Positions 1 through 5,241 of a stretch of DNA of 6,110 nucleotides are shown here, one piece after another (position 1 is the first letter of the stretch; each line of letters begins with the position of its first letter). The stretch is from assembly GCA_023410905.1 (NCBI GenBank), contig JAEYPL010000076.1, forward strand, positions 1-6,110. Direction: 5' to 3'. This DNA is from Pseudomonadota bacterium (lineage in GTDB: Bacteria > Pseudomonadota > Alphaproteobacteria > Rhizobiales > Hyphomicrobiaceae). The position numbers and the translations under genes were made by a program. The notes below the pieces were generated by a model. That model saw only the letters and a list, made by a program, of their open reading frames with translations. It had not been told where the DNA came from and did no database searches.

Positions 1-562
1 CCAGCAGGTCCATGAGCTGCTGAAAACCCGCAGGATCGCGATAGGCGAAGAGGCGCGCGGCTGCCTGATCTTTCGATCCTCGCCCTTCGATCATGTAGGT
101 CGCGACCGTCCATGGTGCCCCGCAAAAGCCGATCAGTGCCGTCTCGTCCGGCAGGTCCTGGCGCAGGCGCTGGACCGTCTCGAAAACGCGTTCGAACTTG
201 GGTCGAGTCGCCGTCGGTGACAAGCGGGTGAGATCCTTCGCCGTGCGGATTGGATCGAGCAGCGGACCTTCGCCTTCGGCGAAGCGCACCGCTTGGCCAA
301 GCGCATCGGGCACGAGCAGGATATCCGCGAACAGGATGGCCGCATCGAAGCCATAGCGACGGATGGGTTGGAGCGTAACCTCGGCAGCCAGTGCCGGTGA
401 ATAGCAAAGATCCAGAAAACCACCCGCCTTGGCCCGCGTCTCGCGGTACTCGGGCAGATAGCGACCCGCCTGCCGCATGAGCCAGATGGGTGGTGGATCG
501 AGAGCCTCGCCAGCGAACGGTTGCAGGAAGCGTCGACGGGTCTGGGATGCGGAGTTGTCCAC
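1..562 (-). CDS. hemE: Uroporphyrinogen decarboxylase HemE, N-terminal half (runs off left edge)
   Basis: Cytoplasmic haem-biosynthesis enzyme that removes four acetate carboxyl groups from uroporphyrinogen III to give coproporphyrinogen III. I translated the minus strand by hand from a GTG at 562: 187 complete codons lie in the window, about half of the usual ~345. Family motifs are intact: MRQAGRYLPEYR (residues 29-40, the substrate-binding arginines), FADIL with the catalytic Asp at 80, and GAPWTVATYMIEG (148-160) with the active-site Tyr at 156. The start is GTG because an in-frame TAA lies seven codons upstream with no ATG between, and the first conserved block begins near residue 11. 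A purine-rich AAGAGG lies about 14 bases upstream, so the ribosome site is weak. It is divergent from the DUF299 gene across a 426-base gap. The C-terminal half is outside the window. Identity is secure; the exact start is likely. Confidence 0.96.
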   Translation of the reverse strand, partial: MDNSASQTRRRFLQPFAGEALDPPPIWLMRQAGRYLPEYRETRAKAGGFLDLCYSPALAAEVTLQPIRRYGFDAAILFADILLVPDALGQAVRFAEGEGPLLDPIRTAKDLTRLSPTATRPKFERVFETVQRLRQDLPDETALIGFCGAPWTVATYMIEGRGSKDQAAARLFAYRDPAGFQQLMDLL

Positions 563-563
563 G
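555..563. promoter_or_regulatory. Degenerate DnaA-box-like 9-mer TTGTCCACG over the hemE start
   Basis: Differs from the E. coli consensus TTATCCACA at two positions (3 and 9) and keeps the TCCAC core. It overlaps the hemE GTG codon, so bound DnaA could affect hemE expression. A related TGTCCAC core occurs on the other strand at 921-929. Binding is inference only. Confidence 0.25.
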
Positions 564-580
564 GATCGGGTCTCTGCCTC

Positions 581-630
581 TTAATCTTTCAATTGAGAGT
601 CTTCAGGTTACTTCTTTTCTTATTACCGCT
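581..630. other. AT-rich block, possible DNA unwinding element and/or hemE promoter region
   Basis: 34 of these 50 bases are A or T, in marked contrast with the GC-rich DNA on both sides. It starts 19 bases upstream of the hemE GTG. It contains TTAA (581-584), the palindrome CAATTG (590-595), the GANTC site GAGTC (597-601) and a pyrimidine tract at 611-621. An AT-rich segment beside DnaA-binding sites is the usual form of an unwinding element. Its closeness to hemE means it may equally be, or also be, the hemE promoter and leader. I could not find a -35/-10 pair with proper spacing. Confidence 0.4.
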
Positions 631-693
631 GTGGGTTGCGGGAATTGGTCCGCTGCCACAAGGGTCTCAACAGCTTCTTCCGAGCGTCGGCAA

Positions 694-710
694 ATCTGCG
701 AGCAGATCTG
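694..710. repeat. Inverted repeat ATCTGC-GA-GCAGAT overlapping palindrome CAGATCTG
   Basis: ATCTGC (694-699) and GCAGAT (702-707) are perfect complements around a two-base centre. The right arm continues into the 8-base palindrome CAGATCTG (703-710), so the half-site CAGAT/ATCTG appears three times in 17 bases. As RNA the stem would be short, so a dimeric protein operator is more plausible than a hairpin. No known regulator site was recognised. Confidence 0.35.
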
Positions 711-960
711 GTACGTCGCTGCGGTGGATCCTACTAGCGCAGAAACGACGTTTTGTGCCATGGGCTTGCGGAGCGAGTTGCAAGGGCCTGGACGCGGAAG
801 GGCCTGGGGATGGCGGCTGGAAAAGGATCGGACGCAACCACCTCCGCTGGAAGCCGGCGCACAGCACGGATCGGGAGGCGTCCCCATCGGCTCGCCTGTT
901 GATCGCCCTGTTGGCCAATCGGTGGACAGTGTAGAGTGCCGGGGCTGGCCGCAGCACCGC

Positions 961-969
961 GCTGGATAA
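961..969 (-). promoter_or_regulatory. Degenerate DnaA-box-like 9-mer TTATCCAGC before the DUF299 gene
   Basis: Read on the minus strand, this matches the first seven bases of the E. coli DnaA box TTATCCACA and differs at the last two. It lies 19 bases upstream of the DUF299 ATG. A sister site, TTTTCCAGC, is found on the same strand at 816-824. Two mismatches make binding uncertain. Confidence 0.25.
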
Positions 970-988
970 GTCGGAACTCTATCAACAA

Positions 989-1840
989 ATGCCCCACACC
1001 CAGCCGAGCTACTTCCACTTGCACCTCATATCGGATGCAACCGGCGAAACGCTGACGACGATCGCGAAGGCGGCGGCCGTGCAGTACGCCCAGGTGCGGC
1101 CGATCGAGCATGTCCACCCGCTGGTGCGGACGCAGCGCCAACTCGATCGCGTCCTGCAGGAAATCGAGTCCGCGCCGGGCATCGTGCTCTACACGGTAGT
1201 GAATGAGACGCTGCAGACGGCGCTCGAACAGAGATGCCGCGAGCTCGCGGTGCCCTGCCTGCATGTGCTCGAGCCGATCATGAAGATTTTCGAGAGTTAT
1301 CTCGGGGCGCCGAAGACGCCGATCGTCGCCGGCCAGCACGTTCTCGATGCGGATTACTTCCGGCGCATCGATGCGCTGAACTTCACCATGGCGCATGACG
1401 ACGGCCGCCTGCCCGATGATCTCAACCAGGCCGATATCGTCATTCTCGGTGTGTCGCGGACATCCAAAACGCCGACGAGCATCTACCTCGCGCAGCGCGG
1501 GTACAAGACCACCAACCTGCCGCTGGTGCCGCGCATCGACGTGGCGCCGTCACTCCTGGAGCCGCACAAAGCTTTCGTCGTCGGGCTGGTCGCTAGTCCT
1601 GATCGCATTGCCGAAATTCGCCGCCATCGCGCGATGATGATGTCGGATCGCGATCTCGACGATTATGTGGACCGCACGCGCATCGCCGAGGAGGTTGCCT
1701 ATTCGCGGCGCCTGTGCGCCCGGCATGGCTGGCCCGTGATCGACGTAACGCGCCGCTCGATCGAGGAAACGGCCGCGACGATCATCAAGCTCATGCATGA
1801 GCGTAAGGAAGCTGGCGACGAGGAAACGGTCGATGGCTGA
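989..1840 (+). CDS. Pyruvate,phosphate dikinase regulatory protein (DUF299, bifunctional kinase/phosphorylase; RP001-type)
   Basis: 283 residues, full length for the PDRP/PSRP (DUF299) family. Characterised members inactivate pyruvate,phosphate dikinase or PEP synthase by ADP-dependent phosphorylation of an active-site threonine and reactivate it by phosphate-dependent dephosphorylation, thus gating pyruvate-to-PEP flux. The N-terminal family signature FHLHLISDATGETL (residues 9-22) and the P-loop-like GVSRTSKTP (154-162) are present, followed by a conserved R-I-D segment (182-184). Which of the two dikinases is the target cannot be told from this window. The ATG at 989 places the family signature normally; the ribosome site is weak (GGA about 13 bases upstream). 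It is the first gene of the plus-strand run and overlaps maf by 8 bases. It is called RP001-type because in Caulobacter its homologue borders the origin. Family assignment is sure; the substrate is not. Confidence 0.93.
   Translation: MPHTQPSYFHLHLISDATGETLTTIAKAAAVQYAQVRPIEHVHPLVRTQRQLDRVLQEIESAPGIVLYTVVNETLQTALEQRCRELAVPCLHVLEPIMKIFESYLGAPKTPIVAGQHVLDADYFRRIDALNFTMAHDDGRLPDDLNQADIVILGVSRTSKTPTSIYLAQRGYKTTNLPLVPRIDVAPSLLEPHKAFVVGLVASPDRIAEIRRHRAMMMSDRDLDDYVDRTRIAEEVAYSRRLCARHGWPVIDVTRRSIEETAATIIKLMHERKEAGDEETVDG
1820..1824 (+). promoter_or_regulatory. Ribosome binding site of maf (GAGGA)
   Basis: GAGGA lies within the last codons of the DUF299 gene, 8 bases before the ATG at 1833. It favours this start over the in-frame ATG at 1797. 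Confidence 0.6.
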
Positions 1841-2498
1841 GCGCTTGCGCGTCGTACTGGCCTCGCAGAGCCGTTCGCGCCGGATGATGCTCGAGCAGGC
1901 GGGGCTCGCCTTTGATGTCATGCCTTCGACAGTCGATGAGGTCGCCTTGCGGGCGAGCTTCGAGCCGGAGCGCGCGCTGGACGAGGAGTATCCGATCGAA
2001 GTCGCGGAAATGCTGGCGGCTGCCAAGGCCGTCGACGTGAGCGTGCGATTGCCGGATGCGCTGGTGATCGGTTGCGACCAGGTGCTTGCGCTCGCGACGG
2101 AACGCCGCATGGAGTTTGGGGGCAAGCCCTGGAGCGCGGCGAGCTACGAAATCTTCGAGAAACCGGCGGATGTGTCGGCGGCACGCAAGCACTTGTCGCG
2201 CTTGCGCGGACGCACGCATCAGCTCCATGCATCCGTCGTGCTTGCTCTGGATGGTGAGGTGCAGTGGACGTACACCGATAGCGCTGAGCTCAGCATGCGC
2301 GATTTCTCGGACGAATTCCTGAGCCAGTATCTGACACGCGCGGGAGAGCGCGCATGCGAGTCGGTCGGCGCGTATCAGCTCGAGGGGTTGGGTGTGCAGC
2401 TCTTCGATGAGATCGCCGGCGACTATTTCACGATTTTGGGAATGCCGCTGCTGCCCTTGCTCGAGGAGTTGCGCGAGCGTGGAGTTTTGTCGACGTGA
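1833..2498 (+). CDS. maf: Maf family nucleotide pyrophosphatase
   Basis: 221 residues. Maf/YceF/YhdE proteins hydrolyse non-canonical or modified nucleoside triphosphates (dTTP/UTP, or m7GTP for the YceF group) to monophosphates and pyrophosphate; a house-cleaning role in the cytoplasm. Motifs seen: LASQSRSRR (residues 9-17), the phosphate-binding N-terminal loop; VIGCDQ (78-83), where the acidic residue is Asp82 and the CDQ form resembles the YceF-type 'SDQ' rather than the YhdE-type 'ADT'; RLRGRTHQLHASVV (123-136); and GAYQLEGLGVQLF (179-191). Substrate preference is therefore leaning to the m7GTP group, but this is inference. The start at 1833 was chosen from its Shine-Dalgarno and because homologues begin just before the LASQS motif; an ATG at 1797 would add 12 unconserved residues. 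It overlaps the preceding gene by 8 bases and aroE by 4. Confidence 0.92.
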   Translation: MAERLRVVLASQSRSRRMMLEQAGLAFDVMPSTVDEVALRASFEPERALDEEYPIEVAEMLAAAKAVDVSVRLPDALVIGCDQVLALATERRMEFGGKPWSAASYEIFEKPADVSAARKHLSRLRGRTHQLHASVVLALDGEVQWTYTDSAELSMRDFSDEFLSQYLTRAGERACESVGAYQLEGLGVQLFDEIAGDYFTILGMPLLPLLEELRERGVLST

Positions 2499-3349
2499 CG
2501 GATGACGCAAATCGAGATGTGAAGCGGGCCTGCGTGATCGGTTGGCCGATCGAGCAGTCGCGTTCGCCACTAATCCATGGCCACTGGTTGAAGAAGTACG
2601 GCATTTCCGGGCGCTATGACCGCGTTGCCGTGGCACCTGGCGAAGCACCTGCCTTCATTCGGTCGCTCGAATCGCGCGGTCTCGAAGGCTGCAATGTCAC
2701 GGCACCGCATAAGCAGGCTGTATTCGAAGCTGCGGACTGGCGAGATCCTTCCGCCGAGGCTGTCGGCGCCGCGAATACTGTCTGGCGTGAGGGCGCCAAA
2801 GTCTGTGTCGCCAATACGGACACGTATGGCTTCATGACGCATCTCGTCCGATCCGCGCCCGGCTGGGATGACCAGGATGCCCCCGTCGCTATTTTCGGCG
2901 CGGGTGGCGCGGCACGCGCGATCGTTTATGGCCTTCTGGATGCCGGTGTCGAAAAGGTCCGCCTCATCAACAGGACGGCGTCGCGGGCAGATAGCCTCGT
3001 TGCGCATTTCGGACCGCGCGTCGAGAGCTGGGCATGGTCGGATCGCGGGCGCGGCGTGTCGGATGCAAGTGTGATCGTGAATACGACGACGCTCGGCATG
3101 ATCGGCAACGCGCCGCTCGATCTCGATCTTTCGACGCTCGACGCGCAAGCGATCGTGGCGGACATTGTCTACGTGCCGCTGGAAACGCCATTGCTGGCAG
3201 CCGCACGCGCGCGCGGACATCGCATCGTGGACGGTCTCGGCATGCTGCTGCATCAGGCGGTCCCGGGTTTTGCGCGCTGGTTCGGCGTTCGGCCGGAGGT
3301 CACGCCTGCGCTGCGCGACATCCTCGTCGCCGATATAGAGAGGAAATGA
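2495..3349 (+). CDS. aroE: Shikimate dehydrogenase (NADP+) AroE
   Basis: 284 residues, normal length. Reduces 3-dehydroshikimate to shikimate with NADPH in the chorismate (aromatic amino acid) pathway. All family signatures are visible: SRSPLIH (22-28) shikimate-binding serines; NVTAPHK (67-73) with catalytic Lys73; GAANT (91-95); NTD (107-109) with catalytic Asp109; GAGGAAR (135-141) NADP-binding glycine loop followed by NRT (159-161), the adenosine-phosphate recognition strand; NTTTLGM (196-202); DIVYVPLETPLL (223-234); DGLGMLLHQ (246-254). The start is GTG in a GTGA overlap with the maf stop, with GGAG (2481-2484) ten bases upstream, which suggests translational coupling. Position between maf and coaE is the usual alphaproteobacterial order. 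Nothing is missing or unusual. Confidence 0.97.
   Translation: MTDDANRDVKRACVIGWPIEQSRSPLIHGHWLKKYGISGRYDRVAVAPGEAPAFIRSLESRGLEGCNVTAPHKQAVFEAADWRDPSAEAVGAANTVWREGAKVCVANTDTYGFMTHLVRSAPGWDDQDAPVAIFGAGGAARAIVYGLLDAGVEKVRLINRTASRADSLVAHFGPRVESWAWSDRGRGVSDASVIVNTTTLGMIGNAPLDLDLSTLDAQAIVADIVYVPLETPLLAAARARGHRIVDGLGMLLHQAVPGFARWFGVRPEVTPALRDILVADIERK
3340..3343 (+). promoter_or_regulatory. Ribosome binding site of coaE (GAGG)
   Basis: GAGG at the end of aroE lies 5 bases before the ATG at 3349 but only 2 bases before the ATG at 3346, so it favours the second of the two adjacent ATG codons. Confidence 0.5.
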
Positions 3350-3972
3350 TGCTCGTCATCGGGTTGACCGGCTCGATCGGTATGGGGAAATCGACGGCCG
3401 CGTCGCGCATTCGCGCACTCGGCGTTCCGGTCATCGATGCGGATGCGATCGTTCACAAGCTGTACACAGCTGGTGGAGCAGCTGTGGAGCCAATCGCGGC
3501 GGCATTTCCGGGAACCAAGTCGCAGGATGGCGGCATCGATCGCCAGAAACTCGCCGCGGCCCTCCTCGCCGATCCGAGCGCTTATGCGAAGCTCGAAGCG
3601 ATCGTTCATCCGCTCGTGCTGCGGACGGAGCGCGATCAAATGCACGCCGAGGCAGCGAAGGGTGCGGACAAGATCGTCCTGGAGATCCCGCTGCTCTTCG
3701 AGACGGGTGGTGATGCGCGTGTCGATGTGACGATCGTCGTCAGTGCGCCGCCGGAGGTTCAGCGCCGCCGAGTGCTCGAACGACCCGGCATGACGGCGGA
3801 AAAATTCGAACAGATCCTCGCGCGGCAGACGCCGGACGAGGAGAAGCGTCGGCGCGCGGACTTCGTTGTGGATACCTCGCGCAGTATCCCGGAGACGGAA
3901 GCGCAGATCGATCGAATCATATCCCAGTTGAGCGGGCGAACAGGGACGGCGTTCGCGAAACATTGGGCGTAA
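3349..3972 (+). CDS. coaE: Dephospho-CoA kinase CoaE
   Basis: 207 residues, normal length. Performs the last step of coenzyme A synthesis: ATP-dependent phosphorylation of the 3'-hydroxyl of dephospho-CoA. Seen: Walker A loop GSIGMGKS (8-15); the DADAIVH segment (30-36) with the catalytic/substrate Asp; EIPLLFETG (112-120); the lid region ERPGMTAEKFEQILARQ (144-160); and a C-terminal VVDTSRS (173-179) in place of the common D-N-x-G-type motif, a tolerable variation. Two adjacent ATG codons exist (3346 and 3349): the first would give a 4-base ATGA overlap with aroE, the second a 1-base overlap with better Shine-Dalgarno spacing, so I chose 3349. The reading frame stays open far upstream inside aroE, which is an artefact of GC-rich DNA. 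It is followed by dnaQ after 27 bases with no terminator-like structure. Confidence 0.96.
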   Translation: MLVIGLTGSIGMGKSTAASRIRALGVPVIDADAIVHKLYTAGGAAVEPIAAAFPGTKSQDGGIDRQKLAAALLADPSAYAKLEAIVHPLVLRTERDQMHAEAAKGADKIVLEIPLLFETGGDARVDVTIVVSAPPEVQRRRVLERPGMTAEKFEQILARQTPDEEKRRRADFVVDTSRSIPETEAQIDRIISQLSGRTGTAFAKHWA

Positions 3973-3999
3973 TGCCCGGGCTCACGGGGAAGACAATCC

Positions 4000-4734
4000 A
4001 TGCTGCGCGAGATCGTGCTCGACACCGAGACCACGGGTCTCGACGCCCGCCGCGGGGACCGCATCATCGAAATCGGATGCGTTGAACTGATCAACCGCAT
4101 TCCGACCAGCAACACCTTCCACGTATACATTCATCCCGAGGATCGCGACGTTCATCCGGATGCACAGGCCATCCACGGGATTTCGATGGAGCAGCTACGC
4201 GATAAACCTAAGTTCCGCGAAGTCGCACCCGCGTTCATGGAATTCATCGGTGATGCGCCGCTGGTCATTCACAACGCGGCCTTCGACATCGGCTTCATCA
4301 ATGCCGAGTTCCAGCGACTGCGTCATGCCGCGATCGGCATGGATCGGGTCGTCGATACGCTGGCGCTGGCCAAGCGCAAATATCCTGGCGGGCCGAACAG
4401 CCTCGATGCGCTGTGCAAACGCTACGAGATCGACAATTCGAAGCGTACGTTCCACGGCGCGCTGCTCGACTCGTGGCTGCTCGCGGAAGTCTATCTGGAG
4501 CTGCTTGGTGAGCGCCAGGCGACGCTCAGCCTGGCTCAGACAGTCATCGGCCAGCAACGTTCCGCCGGCGCCGCGACGACACTGACCGCTCGTGCGCGGC
4601 CGCATCCACTCGCGCCGCGCCTCAGCGAAGCGGATATCGCGGCCCATCGCGCCTTCGTCGACACGCTCGGGCCGGAGGCACTGTGGATCAAGTTCGATCG
4701 CGCTGAAGAGACCTCAGGAAACAATGCTGCCTGA
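4000..4734 (+). CDS. dnaQ: DNA polymerase III epsilon subunit DnaQ (3'-5' proofreading exonuclease)
   Basis: 244 residues, normal length. Proofreading subunit of the replicative polymerase, bound between the alpha subunit and the sliding clamp. The DEDDh exonuclease set is complete: Exo I DTETTG (8-13, Asp8 and Glu10), Exo II NAAFDIGF (92-99, Asp96), and Exo III with His152 and Asp157 in HGALLD. After the nuclease domain, QATLSL (173-178) fits the QxxLx(L/F) sliding-clamp-binding pattern at the place where E. coli epsilon has QTSMAF. The remaining C-terminal tail (about 179-244) would be the linker and alpha-binding segment. A GGGGA (3986-3990) about 9 bases before the ATG serves as ribosome site. 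It is the last gene of the plus-strand run, and its 3' end overlaps convergent secB by 21 bases. A separate promoter is possible but not seen. Confidence 0.97.
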   Translation: MLREIVLDTETTGLDARRGDRIIEIGCVELINRIPTSNTFHVYIHPEDRDVHPDAQAIHGISMEQLRDKPKFREVAPAFMEFIGDAPLVIHNAAFDIGFINAEFQRLRHAAIGMDRVVDTLALAKRKYPGGPNSLDALCKRYEIDNSKRTFHGALLDSWLLAEVYLELLGERQATLSLAQTVIGQQRSAGAATTLTARARPHPLAPRLSEADIAAHRAFVDTLGPEALWIKFDRAEETSGNNAA

Positions 4735-5241
4735 AGGCGTGGCCTGCGGCGGCATACCGAGCTGCTTCTTGCGCATGTAGAGCGAGCCGAAATCGACGGG
4801 GTCGAGGAGCAGAGGCGGAAAGCCGCCTTCGCGGGTCATATCGGCGACGATGCGGCGCAGAAAGGGAAACAGCAGCGCCGGGCAATTCACGAAGAGCATG
4901 GGCTCCAGTGCCTGCTCCGGTGCGTTCTCTATGTGGAAGGCACCGGCATAGACGATCTCGAATTCATAGATCACGAGATCTTTTGCTTTGGCGCGCGCCT
5001 GAAACTCGATGGCCGATTCGTAGAGATTGGGGCCGAGATTGGTAATACCGACGTTGATCTCGACATCGAGATTCGGGCTCTCTGGCTGAGCGGTTATCAG
5101 CTTGCCGATGTTGGGATTTTCGAAGGAAAGATCCTTGATGTACTGGCCGGCGATGCGGACCTGAACCTGCTGAGGCTGGGCCGTGGGCGAGGAGGATGCG
5201 GCAGGACCGTTGCGGGATGTTGATGTGGGCTTCTTCGGCAT
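4714..5241 (-). CDS. secB: Protein-export chaperone SecB
   Basis: 175 residues. Homotetrameric cytoplasmic chaperone that keeps preproteins unfolded and hands them to SecA at the Sec translocon. Seen: a Ser/Thr/Pro/Gln-rich, probably disordered N-terminus (about 1-24); the signature QYIKDLSFENP (33-43); the core LDVEINVGITNLGPNLYE (58-75); FEIVYAGAF (94-102); and the C-terminal block beginning CPALLFPFLRR (120-130) and ending in GGFPPLLLDPVDF (139-151). It is slightly longer than E. coli SecB (155 residues), at both ends, which is common in alphaproteobacteria. The ATG at 5239-5241 has only a distant AGAGG about 12 bases upstream. It is convergent with dnaQ and divergent from lolA. SecB is mainly proteobacterial, consistent with the inferred host. 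Confidence 0.97.
   Translation of the reverse strand: MPKKPTSTSRNGPAASSSPTAQPQQVQVRIAGQYIKDLSFENPNIGKLITAQPESPNLDVEINVGITNLGPNLYESAIEFQARAKAKDLVIYEFEIVYAGAFHIENAPEQALEPMLFVNCPALLFPFLRRIVADMTREGGFPPLLLDPVDFGSLYMRKKQLGMPPQATPSGSIVS

Larger units (their letters stand above)
560..875. repeat. 11-base direct repeat CACGGATCGGG (560-570 and 865-875)
   Basis: The 11-mer CACGGATCGGG occurs exactly twice on the same strand, 305 bases apart. The first copy overlaps the hemE GTG start codon (560-562) and the second lies 113 bases before the DUF299 start. A shorter GGATCGG core also occurs at 825-831. It could be a pair of protein-binding sites flanking the candidate origin. Because GGATCG-type words are common in the coding sequence of this window, chance cannot be excluded. 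Confidence 0.35.
563..988. other. oriC: Candidate chromosomal replication origin (oriC) in the hemE-DUF299 gap
   Basis: A 426-base stretch without a credible gene, between hemE (leftward) and the DUF299 gene (rightward). In Caulobacter the mapped origin lies between hemE and RP001, a DUF299 gene, and in Sinorhizobium meliloti the origin is beside hemE; the position here is the same. Seen directly: an AT-rich block at 581-630 in otherwise GC-rich DNA; one GANTC site (597-601); degenerate DnaA-box-like 9-mers at 555-563, 723-731, 816-824, 921-929 and 961-969, each differing from a known box by two or more bases; the repeat CACGGATCGGG at 560-570 and 865-875; an inverted repeat at 694-707. Both flanking genes point away, as expected for co-orientation with replication forks. 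No perfect TTATCCACA is present. The gap must also hold the promoters for both genes. The origin role is inferred mainly from synteny. Confidence 0.6.

Noticed and set aside
581..595. Possible CtrA site TTAA-N7-TTAA
   Set aside because: Only the first TTAA half is present; the second half reads ATTG.
603..957. Minus-strand open frames of 94 and 96 codons inside the gap
   Set aside because: Overlapping frames of similar length with no motif or Shine-Dalgarno; expected by chance in GC-rich DNA.
490..969. Open frames on the plus strand across the hemE start and the gap (490-969, and 521-934 with a hydrophobic N-terminal part)
   Set aside because: Both begin antisense to the real hemE coding sequence, have no recognisable domain, are rich in Arg/Gly/Ser/Pro as in shadow frames, and lack good ribosome sites.
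563..988. Six GATC sites in the gap as a possible Dam/SeqA-like cluster
   Set aside because: GATC is just as dense in the coding sequence of this window, and alphaproteobacteria generally use GANTC methylation rather than SeqA/Dam control.
734..1396. 220-codon antisense frame over the DUF299 gene; similar long antisense frames over maf, aroE and coaE
   Set aside because: They mirror genes with complete family motifs, and their translations are Arg/His-rich shadows.
1797..1832. Upstream ATG for maf at 1797
   Set aside because: Adds 12 basic residues not typical of the family; the ATG at 1833 has GAGGA at proper spacing.
3034..3348. Extending coaE upstream to an ATG at 3034
   Set aside because: The extra 105 residues would be translated from inside aroE in another frame, are Arg-rich and unconserved; the P-loop normally starts within ten residues of the CoaE N-terminus.
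3867..3875. TGTGGATAC in coaE, one mismatch from the E. coli DnaA box
   Set aside because: It lies in coding sequence explained by the CoaE protein (Val-Val-Asp-Thr) and is isolated. It is still a caution, because a better match to the box occurs outside the candidate origin than inside it.
4682..4690. Exact minus-strand TGATCCACA, as in Caulobacter origin boxes, within dnaQ
   Set aside because: Explained by codons for Leu-Trp-Ile-Lys near the end of DnaQ; single isolated site far from the gap.
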